Positions 45,034-54,471 of a DNA stretch of 64,000 bases are shown one piece after another. The translations under genes and the position numbers were made by a program. Where the stretch lies: assembly GCA_002118135.1 (NCBI GenBank), contig BDIU01000225.1, positions 1-64,000 on the forward strand. Reading direction: 5' to 3'. The notes beneath the pieces are model-generated. The model did not search any database, was not told where the DNA came from, and was given only the letters and a program-made list of their open reading frames with translations. Source of the DNA: Trebouxia sp. TZW2008. Lineage: Eukaryota > Chlorophyta > Trebouxiophyceae > Trebouxiales > Trebouxiaceae. Each line of letters opens with the position of its first letter. Position 1 is the first letter of the stretch.

Positions 45034-48000
45034 TCAGAATCCTAGTAGGCTGTCAAGGTCATCTCGCACATGGTCCCAGGCTGTGACATAAGCCAGGCCA
45101 TCTCCAGCTGCTGCCAGCCCAGGCATGAGCCACCTCTCAGGATGAGGGCCCAAAATACCGTGTAGATTTCCACACAAGCCTGCATGCATTTTACATTAGT
45201 ATAACAGGGCTCAAGATGCTGTGGAGGTTGCCACACAAGTCATGCATAACACATCTCAGGATGAGGGCCCAAAATGCTGTGTAGACTCCCACACAAGCCT
45301 GCATGCATCTCACGTCTCAAGCGGAGGGCTCGATATACTGTGCAGGATCCCAGACACAGGGCAAATCCTGCTGTGAAGATTTCCTCGCAAACCTGCATGC
45401 ATTCCACAACTCAGGCTGAAGGCCCAACACACTGTGAAGATTCCCACACAAGCCTGCATACATTCCGTGTCTCAAGCAGAGGGCCCAATATAATGTGCAG
45501 GATTCCAGACACAGGACAGAACCTGCTGTGCAGATTGCCACACAAGGCCGCATGCATTCCACATCTCAGGCTGAGGGCCCAAAATCCTGTGTAGATTTCC
45601 ATACATGCCTGCATGCACCTGCGATGCTTAGCCATCTTTGCTCTTGTGAGTTCACCATCTGTTTGCAAAGCATGCAGCCTCAGAACCACTGCAAGCATGC
45701 AGTGTGCGATGGAAACACACTTCATGCAACATGCGCTCCTGAAGCCTTGTGTGTGGTTGTATTGCACAGGGATGACAGTTGTTGCACAGAGATGACAGTT
45801 GTTGCACAGGGATGACAGTTATTGCACAGGGATGACAGTTGTTGCACAGGGATGACAGTTGTTGCACAGTTGTTGCACAGGGCTGACAGTTGTTGCACAG
45901 GGATGACAGTTGTTGCACAGGGATGACAGTTGTTGCACAGGGATGACAGTTGTTGCACAGAGATGACAGTTGTTGCACAGGGATGACAGTCGTCGGGGGA
46001 TCACGGCGCAGTGCAGGGAACTTCCAGCCAAGTCCACCAGCTGTTACAATGGAAAGCAGACGCATCGCTGTCTCATGATCTATCCTCTTGCCAACACTGA
46101 CTACGAGGAACAATGACGTACAAAACACGTTGTAGAGGCATGCTTCCTTAGCCCTGCAGCTCACTGACAAACATGCTGTCAAGGAGGTAGCAAGCCAAGT
46201 AATAGAATGTAAGCTGTACCTAGGTTGTAAGGGTGCTGATAGCGCTCTCCTCGTCTTGTCGCCCTAACTTCAGCTGTCACGCCTTCATAGTATTCTATTG
46301 TGGTCCTGTTGGTTAGCATGAGGTATGCATTCCACCCCAGCAGAACCAACAGAGCTATGCATAGAGGAAACGTGGCTGCCGTACAGACTGCCTGCATTGC
46401 ACACAGTAGGGTCAGCAGGTGGGCTGGCTGATGCTTTCTGGGTATAGACAACAAAGCCGACAGTAAGAAGCTACAAGCTGCTAAGAAGGTGCATGCATCA
46501 TGCTTGCAAGCATTGCTGCTTCTGCAGAGAGAGAAGCCGTTGGTGGTGTCTGACAGCATAGGCTGGTCCGCATATACAAGAACTATGCATGTCAGGAAAT
46601 GCTTTTGGCATGGTGAAAGCTGCCACAATGGCATGTCAGCCTCGTAGGCAGTGGCAGATGCTTGGACAATGATGTGCAGAAATACAGTGACAACACCATG
46701 TCTTGTTATGACAATGTGGACTCTGCTTTGCACACCTCTAAGACTGTCCAAACAATGCGAACTTTGACATGATTGGTAGGGGACTGTAAGTGAGCGCCTG
46801 TGCCTGTGCTTGTGCGGCCAACATGACGCTTGGGTTCTGTGTGCAGCTCTAATCTGTAAGCAGCATGGGCTATGCTGAGCCCTAGTGCATGCACTACAGC
46901 AGCATTTACACCTGCACAGCGGAAAAAAGGTCTTGATTTTGTTGAATTAGTATCTGCACAAAATTGGGGCTTTTATATCGCTAGTGATGCAGACAGGCAC
47001 GGTTACAGGCTGAACTGCCTGTGATAGCATTTGATTGACAGGGAGGGTTCTGCTGTTCTGATGCACAGGACTGAGTTCCATGCAGGCATCTCAGCAGGCG
47101 TCCAGCGTTCAGTCCAAGGTCACTGCTGTGCAACTTTTAAAGAAGGGGCGGGCAGGCTGGCAGGTAGTTCATATGCTGTGAAGCAGTCTGGCTGGAGACC
47201 AGCACTTCAACCAGTGTGACCAGCAGCAGCAAGGATCTCACATATCAAAAACAGCAGAAATGTCTTGTAGTTTCCGTGCCCGACGCAATTGTTGATCCAA
47301 GGGCAGTGATGATCTTGTAATGACAAAAATTTGGCATCAAAAGCTGGGCACACTTTATGAGCCAAAAAGCTGCAACATCATTGTGGCTTTGCTGCAAAGC
47401 CAAAGATCATGTCAGCACACTGTAAGACAAGCTATACATACTGCAAGCACCTCTGCTGCATGAGCCCATGTTGCAATATGCAAGCCATCAGACAACGACC
47501 TGCAGGACGTGCAGCTGATGTGAATGCAAAGCTTGTGTACACCGCACCTTTCTGATGTACAAGCACTTTGCTGCATGAGCATGTGTTGCAAGATGCAAGC
47601 CATTGGACGACCTGCAGGATGTGCTGCTTGTGTGAATGCAATGCTTGTGTGAATGCAAAGATTTTGTACAGCGCACCATTCTGAGAATACACCTCCCACA
47701 GACACGGCAGTGATGGCTGCGCGGGGGCTTGTAGCACTTGCATTTCTGACAGTATCTACTCTCCCCACTCTGTATTGGCAGCACATCTGTCAGCTCAGCT
47801 TTATACTTGCTTGAGCTCAGGCACACATACATGTGTTTTGATGTGCAGCAGCACAGTGTGAGGCAAGATTGTCAACATTGAAATTGCCAATTGCATGTGG
47901 CTGAACCTTACCTTGCGCTTGACTTCTAGAACTGCTCTGCCGTCCTCACAGGGAGGAACCCAATCAGCAGGAACACTGCAGAGATGCGAACCAGTCTCAA

Positions 48001-48337
48001 TGCATAGGCTGCTGACAGACACCGGTACAACTGGTTGAAAGGCCTTTCACACAGCTCACCTGCCAGGATCAGCAAGCACACAAGCAACAAAATAGCCCAG
48101 AGCGGATATTGTGGTGATGGTCAAGATGAGCAAGTTTATCACACCAGGAACTGAGAAATTGAGCCAAGGAACAATCTGTACCAAACGCGACGTTGTCAAG
48201 CAAGGTGCGGCAGGCATCAGAGTGTATAGCTTGCCATAAGAACTCACCACACACGTGACTACAGTTCCGTAAATCACGAAAAAGGTAGCAAGAACTACAG
48301 CGACGACTTTGTTGATCTTCCAGACAGGCGCTTTCAT
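45034..48337 (-). CDS. DHHC-type protein S-acyltransferase
   Basis: Integral membrane palmitoyltransferase. Supported exons, high to low: 48060-48337 (start [10 protein letters not shown]; two hydrophobic spans, then ADPG), 47912-47975 (SVPADWVPP), 47677-47805 (Zn-binding [17 protein letters not shown] and CGRCILRM), 47242-47313 ([19 protein letters not shown]), 46220-46391 (span, then TTIEYYEG, the TTxE motif, and QHPYNLG, the PaCCT-like segment), 45988-46040 ([13 protein letters not shown]) and 45034-45107 ([17 protein letters not shown], stop). The protein resembles plant PAT13-16 by these motifs. Three joins do not close in phase with GT-AG sites: exon 3 to the DHHC exon is one base short, and an exon is probably missing between 46391 and 47242 and around the C-terminus. 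The gene is real; this exon model is incomplete. Confidence 0.82.
45150..45625 (-). repeat. Tandem ~60-110 bp repeat before DHHC last exon
   Basis: Six or seven units with TTGTGTGGAAATCTACAC, TTTTGGGCCCTCATCCTGAG and TGCATGCAGGC. The last unit abuts the acceptor region of the final exon, so the array looks like an acceptor-side echo. Confidence 0.85.
45770..45992 (-). repeat. 20 bp tandem array at a DHHC donor
   Basis: About eleven copies of GTTGTTGCACAGGGATGACA on the plus strand (minus: TGTCATCCCTGTGCAACAAC), one shortened. It begins exactly at the ACT-GTCATCC junction that ends exon 45988-46040, so each unit offers the same potential donor. Confidence 0.95.
47420..47676 (-). repeat. Two to three copies, DHHC intron 3
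   Basis: ~110 bp units with GCATTCACA, CTGCAGGTCGT and GATGGCTTGCAT immediately 3' of exon 3. They resemble the intron start more than the exon itself. Confidence 0.75.
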
Positions 48338-48691
48338 GCGATTGCCAGTCTCAGCCGCTGACTACCAGTGGCCAGCATCGACTATCATGGTCAACCTGCT
48401 CAATCGGTCTAAGAACTTCAGTACTACGCAAGATGCGAGAAATGAAGCTGCCTTAGTTCTGCAAGTTGAATTTTGTGGGGAGCTCTCCAGCATTTGCACA
48501 AAGCCTGCCAGTGATGTCGATCATGCAGCTGCATGACAAACCGGAACAACCGCCAGATTTGAAATTACCAAAACGCTTGCATCAATTCCGCGATGACAGC
48601 AGCGTTGATAGCAGCTCCCCTCAATCGCCTGCTGCTTCTCTGATTCCGTCAAGTTTCCTTTGCTTCACCGACACACACTTTGCTTGCAGCA
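48338..48691. promoter_or_regulatory. Divergent promoter DHHC / small membrane protein
   Basis: 354 bp between opposite start codons, with CpG content above the neighbouring introns. A TTTGCTTGCAG sequence just before 48692 could also be an acceptor, so the plus gene may have a 5' UTR exon. Confidence 0.5.
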
Positions 48692-49019
48692 ATGGCTGAC
48701 ATGTCCTCAAAAGCCACTGTCGGACTCTTGATCTTTCTGGTAAGCTTCTTTGCGGATCACACTGCTGACTGCTGCAAGGCAGCGTTTAGCAGTGCTTTTC
48801 AAGCGCTGAAAGTACAAGTTTAGAGCGTGACATTCAGCATTGGCTGCAGATTCTGTGGAACATCATTATTCTGGGTGTTGCTGGAGCAACGCTCAGTCAG
48901 GTCAGCTCTGTCATGTTTGCAATTTTCATCTGAGCCCTCTCTTGTGCTTGCCATAGCAGCTTTTACAAAGCTTCTGCTGTGCACAGGTGCACACCATTCA
49001 CAACAGCTTCCACACGTAA
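48692..49019 (+). CDS. Short single-span membrane protein, 43 aa
   Basis: Not a family I recognise. Three exons, 48692-48739, 48850-48900 and 48987-49019, all phase 0 with GT-AG sites. The protein begins MADMSSKATV, has one hydrophobic span running into ILWNIIILGVAGATLSQ, and ends with a short His-rich tail (VHTIHNSFHT). The span motif WNIIIL-V--ATL-Q is shared with the minus-strand protein at 50398-50565. Start codon chosen because it gives the conserved part and sits after a CpG patch. Its small size alone would make it doubtful; the shared motif across three precise splice joins is the support. Confidence 0.6.
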
Positions 49020-50397
49020 TCTGGCTGATTCTGGGGTACAATAGGCAGGACAGTTTCACTCAGTTGTGTACACCAGTAATAAAGAGGACGGACAGATAGG
49101 GATTGGCGCATGCCCAAACAGATGGCAAATCAAAAATGGCTGTGGAAAGTTGCTCTTGTGTGCATAAGTGGTGTGAGCGTGACCTGTAAAAGGACTGAGG
49201 ATACCATAGATCTGTTGAAAGAGCCATGCCACTTACACTTTTGAATGATTTAAGCAAACAGAATTGTGAATTTGCTGTTGTTCAGACTGATTGACTGTGT
49301 GCCAACCTCTGCAGCAAAGTAGCTTTTGCAAATAATGATGCAATTCCTCTTGCCAGGCCAGCGCACACTTGGCGCATGCTGATCTTCAGTGGTAGCCCAC
49401 CCTGTATGGCTAATACTTCGTGCTTGCAGCTGAACTCAACTCTATTGCTTTCCATTCAAGCTGCATGGACAACAGTGGGCTCAATGCATTGACTGATCAT
49501 CAGCATCGCCAGTCATGATGACAGTATCAGCAGCAGTCACCAGCAGTGGTGGATAACCTGAAAACAATCAGGCCGTTGGTACACGGCATACCTTTGTATC
49601 ACATTTACTCAATTTCTCTAAGTGTACACTACAGGTGTCTACACATGTAGTTGTACTAGTGCAGCCAAATGCAGCAGCTATGACTTGCTTAGTCAGTCCA
49701 GCCTGTAGACAGAGCAGCCATGGCATGAGGTGCCTGCTTTGTGTGGGACAATGGTGCTCATGGATTGTCTTCGCCTTGAATGCTGGAGCTGTCACACATT
49801 TGTTGCTTGCACATGTACACACAAAATATAGCATGCCATCTTGTACATGGTAGCATGCATGAGAGCCCAATGCTATTGTAAGGCATTTGCAAGATCTGGC
49901 AAGCAGGATCCCTCTTTTGTGATTGTGTGTTTGCTTCAGTTCTTGAAAAAGTCTTGCCACAGGTCAAGTGCACAAGGAATCCTGCCGTGCCTGTGCAAGG
50001 TATTCTTCACACCTATATGCAAGGATGGTATATGTTCTTCAAATGGCTGATCAAGCAAAATTCTGTGTCAGAACACAGCCGTTGTAGCTAACTACGTCAA
50101 CACAAAATTGGCAGCTTGTCTGCAAGTCAAATTGCAACATGTTCCTGTACAGCAGTTCTGGTCACAAACACATAGCCTGTGGTTCTCACGTGACAGTCTT
50201 GTCAGCAGCAACAACAGCAGACAGGTCCATCTTCTTATTGAACAAATGTCACAATCGTCTGTTTATTGAGCATGTCTAGCACACATCAAGTCAAAGGAAG
50301 AGCTCTGCCGAATATATTCTCAAACAAGTGTCCTCTGCTGCAGTAGGAGAGCTTCTTGATCGTTCTGTCCGCTGTTCTGGCCAAGGCTCTGATCGGC
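49020..50397. other. Between the two small membrane-protein genes, nothing recognised
   Basis: Short open frames on both strands (for example 49568-49960 minus) lack domains. The two small genes converge on this segment, so it should contain their 3' UTRs. Confidence 0.4.
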
Positions 50398-50565
50398 TTA
50401 GTGAGCCACGCCTGCTACGTCTTTCTTCACCGCAAGAGCTTGATGCAACGTTGCCGCGCATACTGCCAGAATGATGATGTTCCACACCACCAGAAACACA
50501 GACATCCCCAAGATGGCAGCTGCACTTCGTGATCGCCGAGGGGCGCCTGGATATGAGGACTCCAT
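50398..50565 (-). CDS. Short single-span membrane protein, 55 aa, uninterrupted
   Basis: Begins MESSYPGAPRRSRSAAA, has a hydrophobic span with FLVVWNIIILAVCAATLHQ, and ends ALAVKKDVAGVAH. The positive Arg cluster precedes the span, so by the positive-inside rule the N-terminus is probably cytosolic or stromal. It shares W-N-I-I-I-L, A-T-L and Q at the same spacing with the product of 48692-49019, in opposite orientation. No introns. The frame is open upstream to 50664, but the CpG patch and the homologue's size favour the ATG at 50565. Function unknown. Confidence 0.65.
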   Translation of the reverse strand: MESSYPGAPRRSRSAAAILGMSVFLVVWNIIILAVCAATLHQALAVKKDVAGVAH

Positions 50566-51462
50566 CTTCACTTGAAAAAGAGGATACAGATCAGAAATGT
50601 CAAGGTGTGTGCACCGGCTCCTCCGGGACAAGAGTGCGCGCAAGCTGCAAAATCTGGTTTTCAAATTCGGAGCAGGCGCGTCACGCCTCTTCTTCGGTCA
50701 TCAGCAGCATCAGCAACAGCTACCGATGTTGGTCACACATGACCGTCACAGATGACTGCAGACATCGGCTGGCCGGTAACAGCACTTAGTGGTTGCCTTG
50801 CATCAAGGAGTATGTTCAGATGCTGCTCACAGCATGGCCAACGTTGCATGCACAAGCTTAAGCTATGTGCACAAGCTCAAGCTATGTGCTACCGCACAAG
50901 CAGGCTCATCAACAATTGCAACTATTGCAAGCCAAGCCTGGTCCAGGGAGGCACGGAGGTCTCGCAAGTCATGACAGTAGTGGAGCCGTCCTGCAGTGAC
51001 TGTCAAGCGTCAGAAACATCAAAAAATCTTGCCAAACGTAAATAGCAAAACGGATGACCATGAGCAAGGGTTCGTATGTGGTATTGCCTACATATGGCTG
51101 CTTGAAAGCTTGTGCCAGGTCTTCCATGCAGAAAACACTCAGCAGCTGCTCCACAGATTTGTAGGCTCAGGCGGTGCTAAGCCTCAGTTTTGATACATTG
51201 CCAGAGTGCCACACCGCACTGTCAATGGCAGTAGCCCTAATCATAAGTTCAGCACAGAATTGCGCCTGTGCAGCATCTGAAATTCCTGACCAACACATTT
51301 GCCACAGCTGCCAAGCAGCTGGCTGAGTGCATGCCTTCACGAAAATTCTGAATCAGGGCTGCGCAAAGAGCCATCCTCTGTCATGAAGACGAGGGCTGAA
51401 GATTGAGCTGGGGAAACTTCTGAAACCCTCATGTTTGCGCTAGTCATGATTGTGCCAAGCAG

Positions 51463-51564
51463 AAAAAACAGATTCTGAAGCAAGTCTCACCAAGCAAGAA
51501 AGCTGCTGCCGCTGCTGCTGAAGATCTGCCGATTATTGCAATGAAGAGGCCAGCTATTAATTGA
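51463..51564 (+). CDS. Possible last exon of an unrecognised plus-strand gene
   Basis: After AAGCAG the frame reads KKQILKQVSPSKKAAAAAAEDLPI and ends in MKRPAIN-stop. The basic and Ala-rich composition and good acceptor look coding. Possible upstream pieces lie at about 50733-50770 and 51270-51335 (HLKFLTNTFATAAKQL), but I cannot join them. It would converge on the CIAO2B gene. Confidence 0.25.
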   Translation, partial: KKQILKQVSPSKKAAAAAAEDLPIIAMKRPAIN

Positions 51565-51565
51565 T

Positions 51566-51626
51566 GTAGGGGCGGGGGGGGGGGGAAGGGGGGGTANNGG
51601 GGGCGGGGGGGGGGGGAAGGGGGTGT
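51566..51626. repeat. Poly-G tract around an assembly gap
   Basis: Two N bases at 51597-51598. GGGGCGGGGGGGG-GGAAGGGGG-GTA occurs on both sides of them. As at 33471, the duplicated flank suggests unmerged overlapping contig ends rather than a true repeat. Confidence 0.85.
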
Positions 51627-51629
51627 ACA

Positions 51630-52606
51630 TCACGTGCTGATCAAGCACTTGTTGACCATATCCAGCAGGTTTGGGTTCTCTAAAGCGGCTGCCACTCGCT
51701 CCTTATCATTGAGCTGCTTGTTGACGGCAGCCTCTGTGGAATGTGCACCAGGAGTGATGTATATGTCAACCTGCACAATTGATGTCATTCATCATGTTGC
51801 GCCTCATTACAGTCGCAACATGTGCTGGCGCAAGTGCTGGGTGTTTGGGCTACAAGCCATTTGCTGCCATTGAATTCATACTGTTGCATTCTCAGCATCA
51901 TGTAAGCAGAGAACTCAAAGGAGCAGAGCAATGACACAATTGCTCAAGGGCAGTGTACTTGATGAAATCAGAAGCTGAGCTGACCTTGAACCGCTTTGGC
52001 AGAGATCGCAGCAACTTGACGCGTATACATAGACCAATCAATGTGGCCATGCTGCAGTGTTGGACAGTTGGGGTGAACTGTACCCTGTAACAAGCACGTT
52101 TGCAATCAGTCTGAGTTTGTTGAAGTGCATGCTAGGCTGCAAGAGATGAACGAGCACAGCTGCTTGAGCAGTTTTGACTGCACCTGACATGTCCTGTATC
52201 ATCATTGACAGTGATCAAATCCTCTTCGACCACATTTAGCTGCTCAAGACTGTAAGGATGTTCTGGATCAGTGATGTCACATATGTGCTGCAATCACAGT
52301 GAGAGCTTTGATGTTCCTGTGGCAGCTGGCCGGCATCAAAAGCTTGCTGGCCTTGGCCCGCGCTATGTCACAGCGCTTGCACCAAGCAGCACAAACTACC
52401 TCAAAGATCTCAAGTGTGTCTATAGGCTCGCGCTCTCCCTCTTTGGTTGAGACTACCCTCACCTGCAACCTTGCTGACCGAGCTCCAACAAAAGCACGAC
52501 AACTTTGACGACGCAAAAGTATCGCTGCAAAGCTTTGGTTCACCTTGTCTCTATGGACGCTTCTTCTGTCGTGCACCACGGGAGCCGGGTTTATCAAGCT
52601 CGCCAT
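51630..52606 (-). CDS. CIAO2B: MIP18-family cytosolic Fe-S assembly protein (CIAO2B/AE7)
   Basis: Component of the cytosolic iron-sulfur targeting complex that delivers clusters to DNA polymerases, helicases and other apoproteins. Five exons: 52544-52606, 52400-52462, 52184-52287, 51985-52084, 51630-51770; all GT-AG, phases agree, 156 aa. N-terminus [13 protein letters not shown] matches the NPxP start of the family. [10 protein letters not shown] joins to [20 protein letters not shown], the family signature. Then [22 protein letters not shown] with the conserved cysteine of the HCSMATLIG motif, [19 protein letters not shown], and [19 protein letters not shown] near the end. Length is close to the human and plant proteins (about 155-165 aa). 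The introns are short and echo-poor, in contrast to the other genes. Confidence 0.97.
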
Positions 52607-54150
52607 GCGCTGTCTACTGCGAGACCACCGAAGTCAAAAACGCGACAAAATCGCGCTGATCTGGACTCAGGCTTTGCTGTTGGTCACAGCGAGAGGGGCA
52701 TGCGTGGCCTGTACAGACTCAGCAGCCGGCTCAGCTTTGTGTCTAGGCTCGGCGAGCTGATCTTCCGAGCACGTAATCGTATTGACCGCATCAGTAGCCT
52801 GTTTGTCTGATTGACAGAACTCCAGGCAGAAGGCCAGTAAAATGAGCAGTCAACATATGCATGCAATGGCAACTACACATGCATGCACACTTTGGGACTC
52901 AGAGGCCACTTGGGCATGACACTTTGAGCTGCATGCAATGGTTGCCTTTCCATAGGTTCCCCTCCAAGTATCACATAAAATCAAGTACCTCTCATACATG
53001 TCAGTGGACTTTGGCTTCGCGTCATGCCTACGCTGCTGCAAGTCATTATGTGCAGCTTGCCATGCCATTAGCAGAAACAGCATTTGCACTAAACATGGAA
53101 GCACTTGACACCGTGTTTTACAGGACTGGCAGACACAAAACTTGCTCATGACGTTGTCCAGTCAGCCGTGTACTATTGTCATACTGACAACTCCTGAAAT
53201 CAACGGAAAAGAATGCCTCAGGCTCAAAGTGCAGCTGAACAGCTACTGCGTCTAACGTGTCTGAAGACTTGCTGCACCTCAAACGTGACTACATCGTAGT
53301 GACCCCACATCTGAGAATCATCATAACAGCAGGTGAAACGTGTCGTCTAGATTGAACTGAGAACACTAGACCATAACACTAGCCTCAATATTTGAGGACA
53401 AGTGCTGTTTACAGAGCTGCTTCACTGTCACTTCTAATTGATTGAAAACATGAATATGAAATGAAGCACAGGCATCAAGCTGGCCAACAATAGAAAGGTT
53501 TTGAGGTCTATTCCAACCCTGACCAAGCTAAGCGCACGGTAGAAAATGTACACAGTTGCAAAAGCGCACTGTACAATCAGACAGAATGTCTAGGGCATTG
53601 GCATGGCTGCTAACAAATCCAAACTTGCACAACAGAGGCGCCCGGACATAGGACTCCAAGAAATCAGCCCTTTCTTAGTGCCTGAACAGCCTAAACGCCT
53701 CGAGAAAGAATAAAAGGATAGCAAAAGTCTGTTTATTGGTGACACCAGACCTTGAAATGCAAATGAGCAAGCTGAAAATGCCAGTGTCAAACTTCTGACT
53801 GGAAGTCAAGAAACAGATGCTGCACAGAATCACATGCAATGCTGTGCTGCGAACAAAGCTAGAGTAGAGCAAGAGCTAAACTTGCTACTTTGGCACAACT
53901 ACTGAAGCTGCTTGCTATGCTGCAGATTTTGCAACAAGCAATACTAACATGGAGCACAACTCAGGGGAACTCGAGCATTTCAACAACATATGCTCACATA
54001 TCCAAGTAAGGCTTCCTGTATATCTCACAAATCCAGAATTGGTGCAAGACACTACCGTTGAATGCCTATGTCCCCACTTTCGATTGCACAGTCTTCTGAA
54101 CAAGCTTACTGTGGTATCAATGGTGAACATGCCTTAGATTCAAGTAGCCG
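52607..54150. other. Intergenic, no gene recognised
   Basis: The left end (to about 52800) is the CpG-bearing promoter side of CIAO2B. Open frames 52505-52810 (+), 52850-53149 (-) and 53949-54137 (+) have no domain or splice support. Confidence 0.45.
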
Positions 54151-54470
54151 AAGAATCGCACCATGCTAACTGCAGATATCTTGTGTGCCGTTTGAGTAGC
54201 TGAAGAAGAAGAGTCATGAACACTATGAACATCCCTTGTGCTGTTGAGATAGCTAAAGAATCAGAACAATGTCAATTGTAAGACATTGTTTCTGTCATTT
54301 GGGCGGCAGAAGAAGAGGACTAGAGGGAGCAGCTGTGTGGCCCACTGCCCCTGGCAGCTGAGTGACTCAAAGAGGAGTAGAGGGAACAGCTGTGTTGTTT
54401 GAGTACCTGAAGAAGCGAAAGGACGTTCTCCATGGATGTGCTTGCTGTCATTGGAGTAGCTGAAGGGAGG
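54150..54470 (-). repeat. Echo copies of the coiled-coil gene's terminal exon, past the stop
   Basis: Three or four decayed units with CACACAGCTGCTCCCTCTAGTCC and TTCTTCAGCTACT follow the real stop at 54472. They repeat the last ~30 coding bases including the TAG. Confidence 0.8.
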
Positions 54471-54471
54471 A

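Noticed and set aside
45652..46182. Minus frame with repeated [19 protein letters not shown], looking like a Cys-rich repeat protein
   Set aside because: It reads through the 20 bp intronic array of the DHHC gene; no homology apart from the repeat.
52277..52606. Minus-strand frame with a CAAWCKRC thioredoxin-like motif
   Set aside because: The WCxxC text lies in the intron of CIAO2B between 52399 and 52288. The exon ends at EIFE with a GTAGTT donor and joins perfectly to [11 protein letters not shown].
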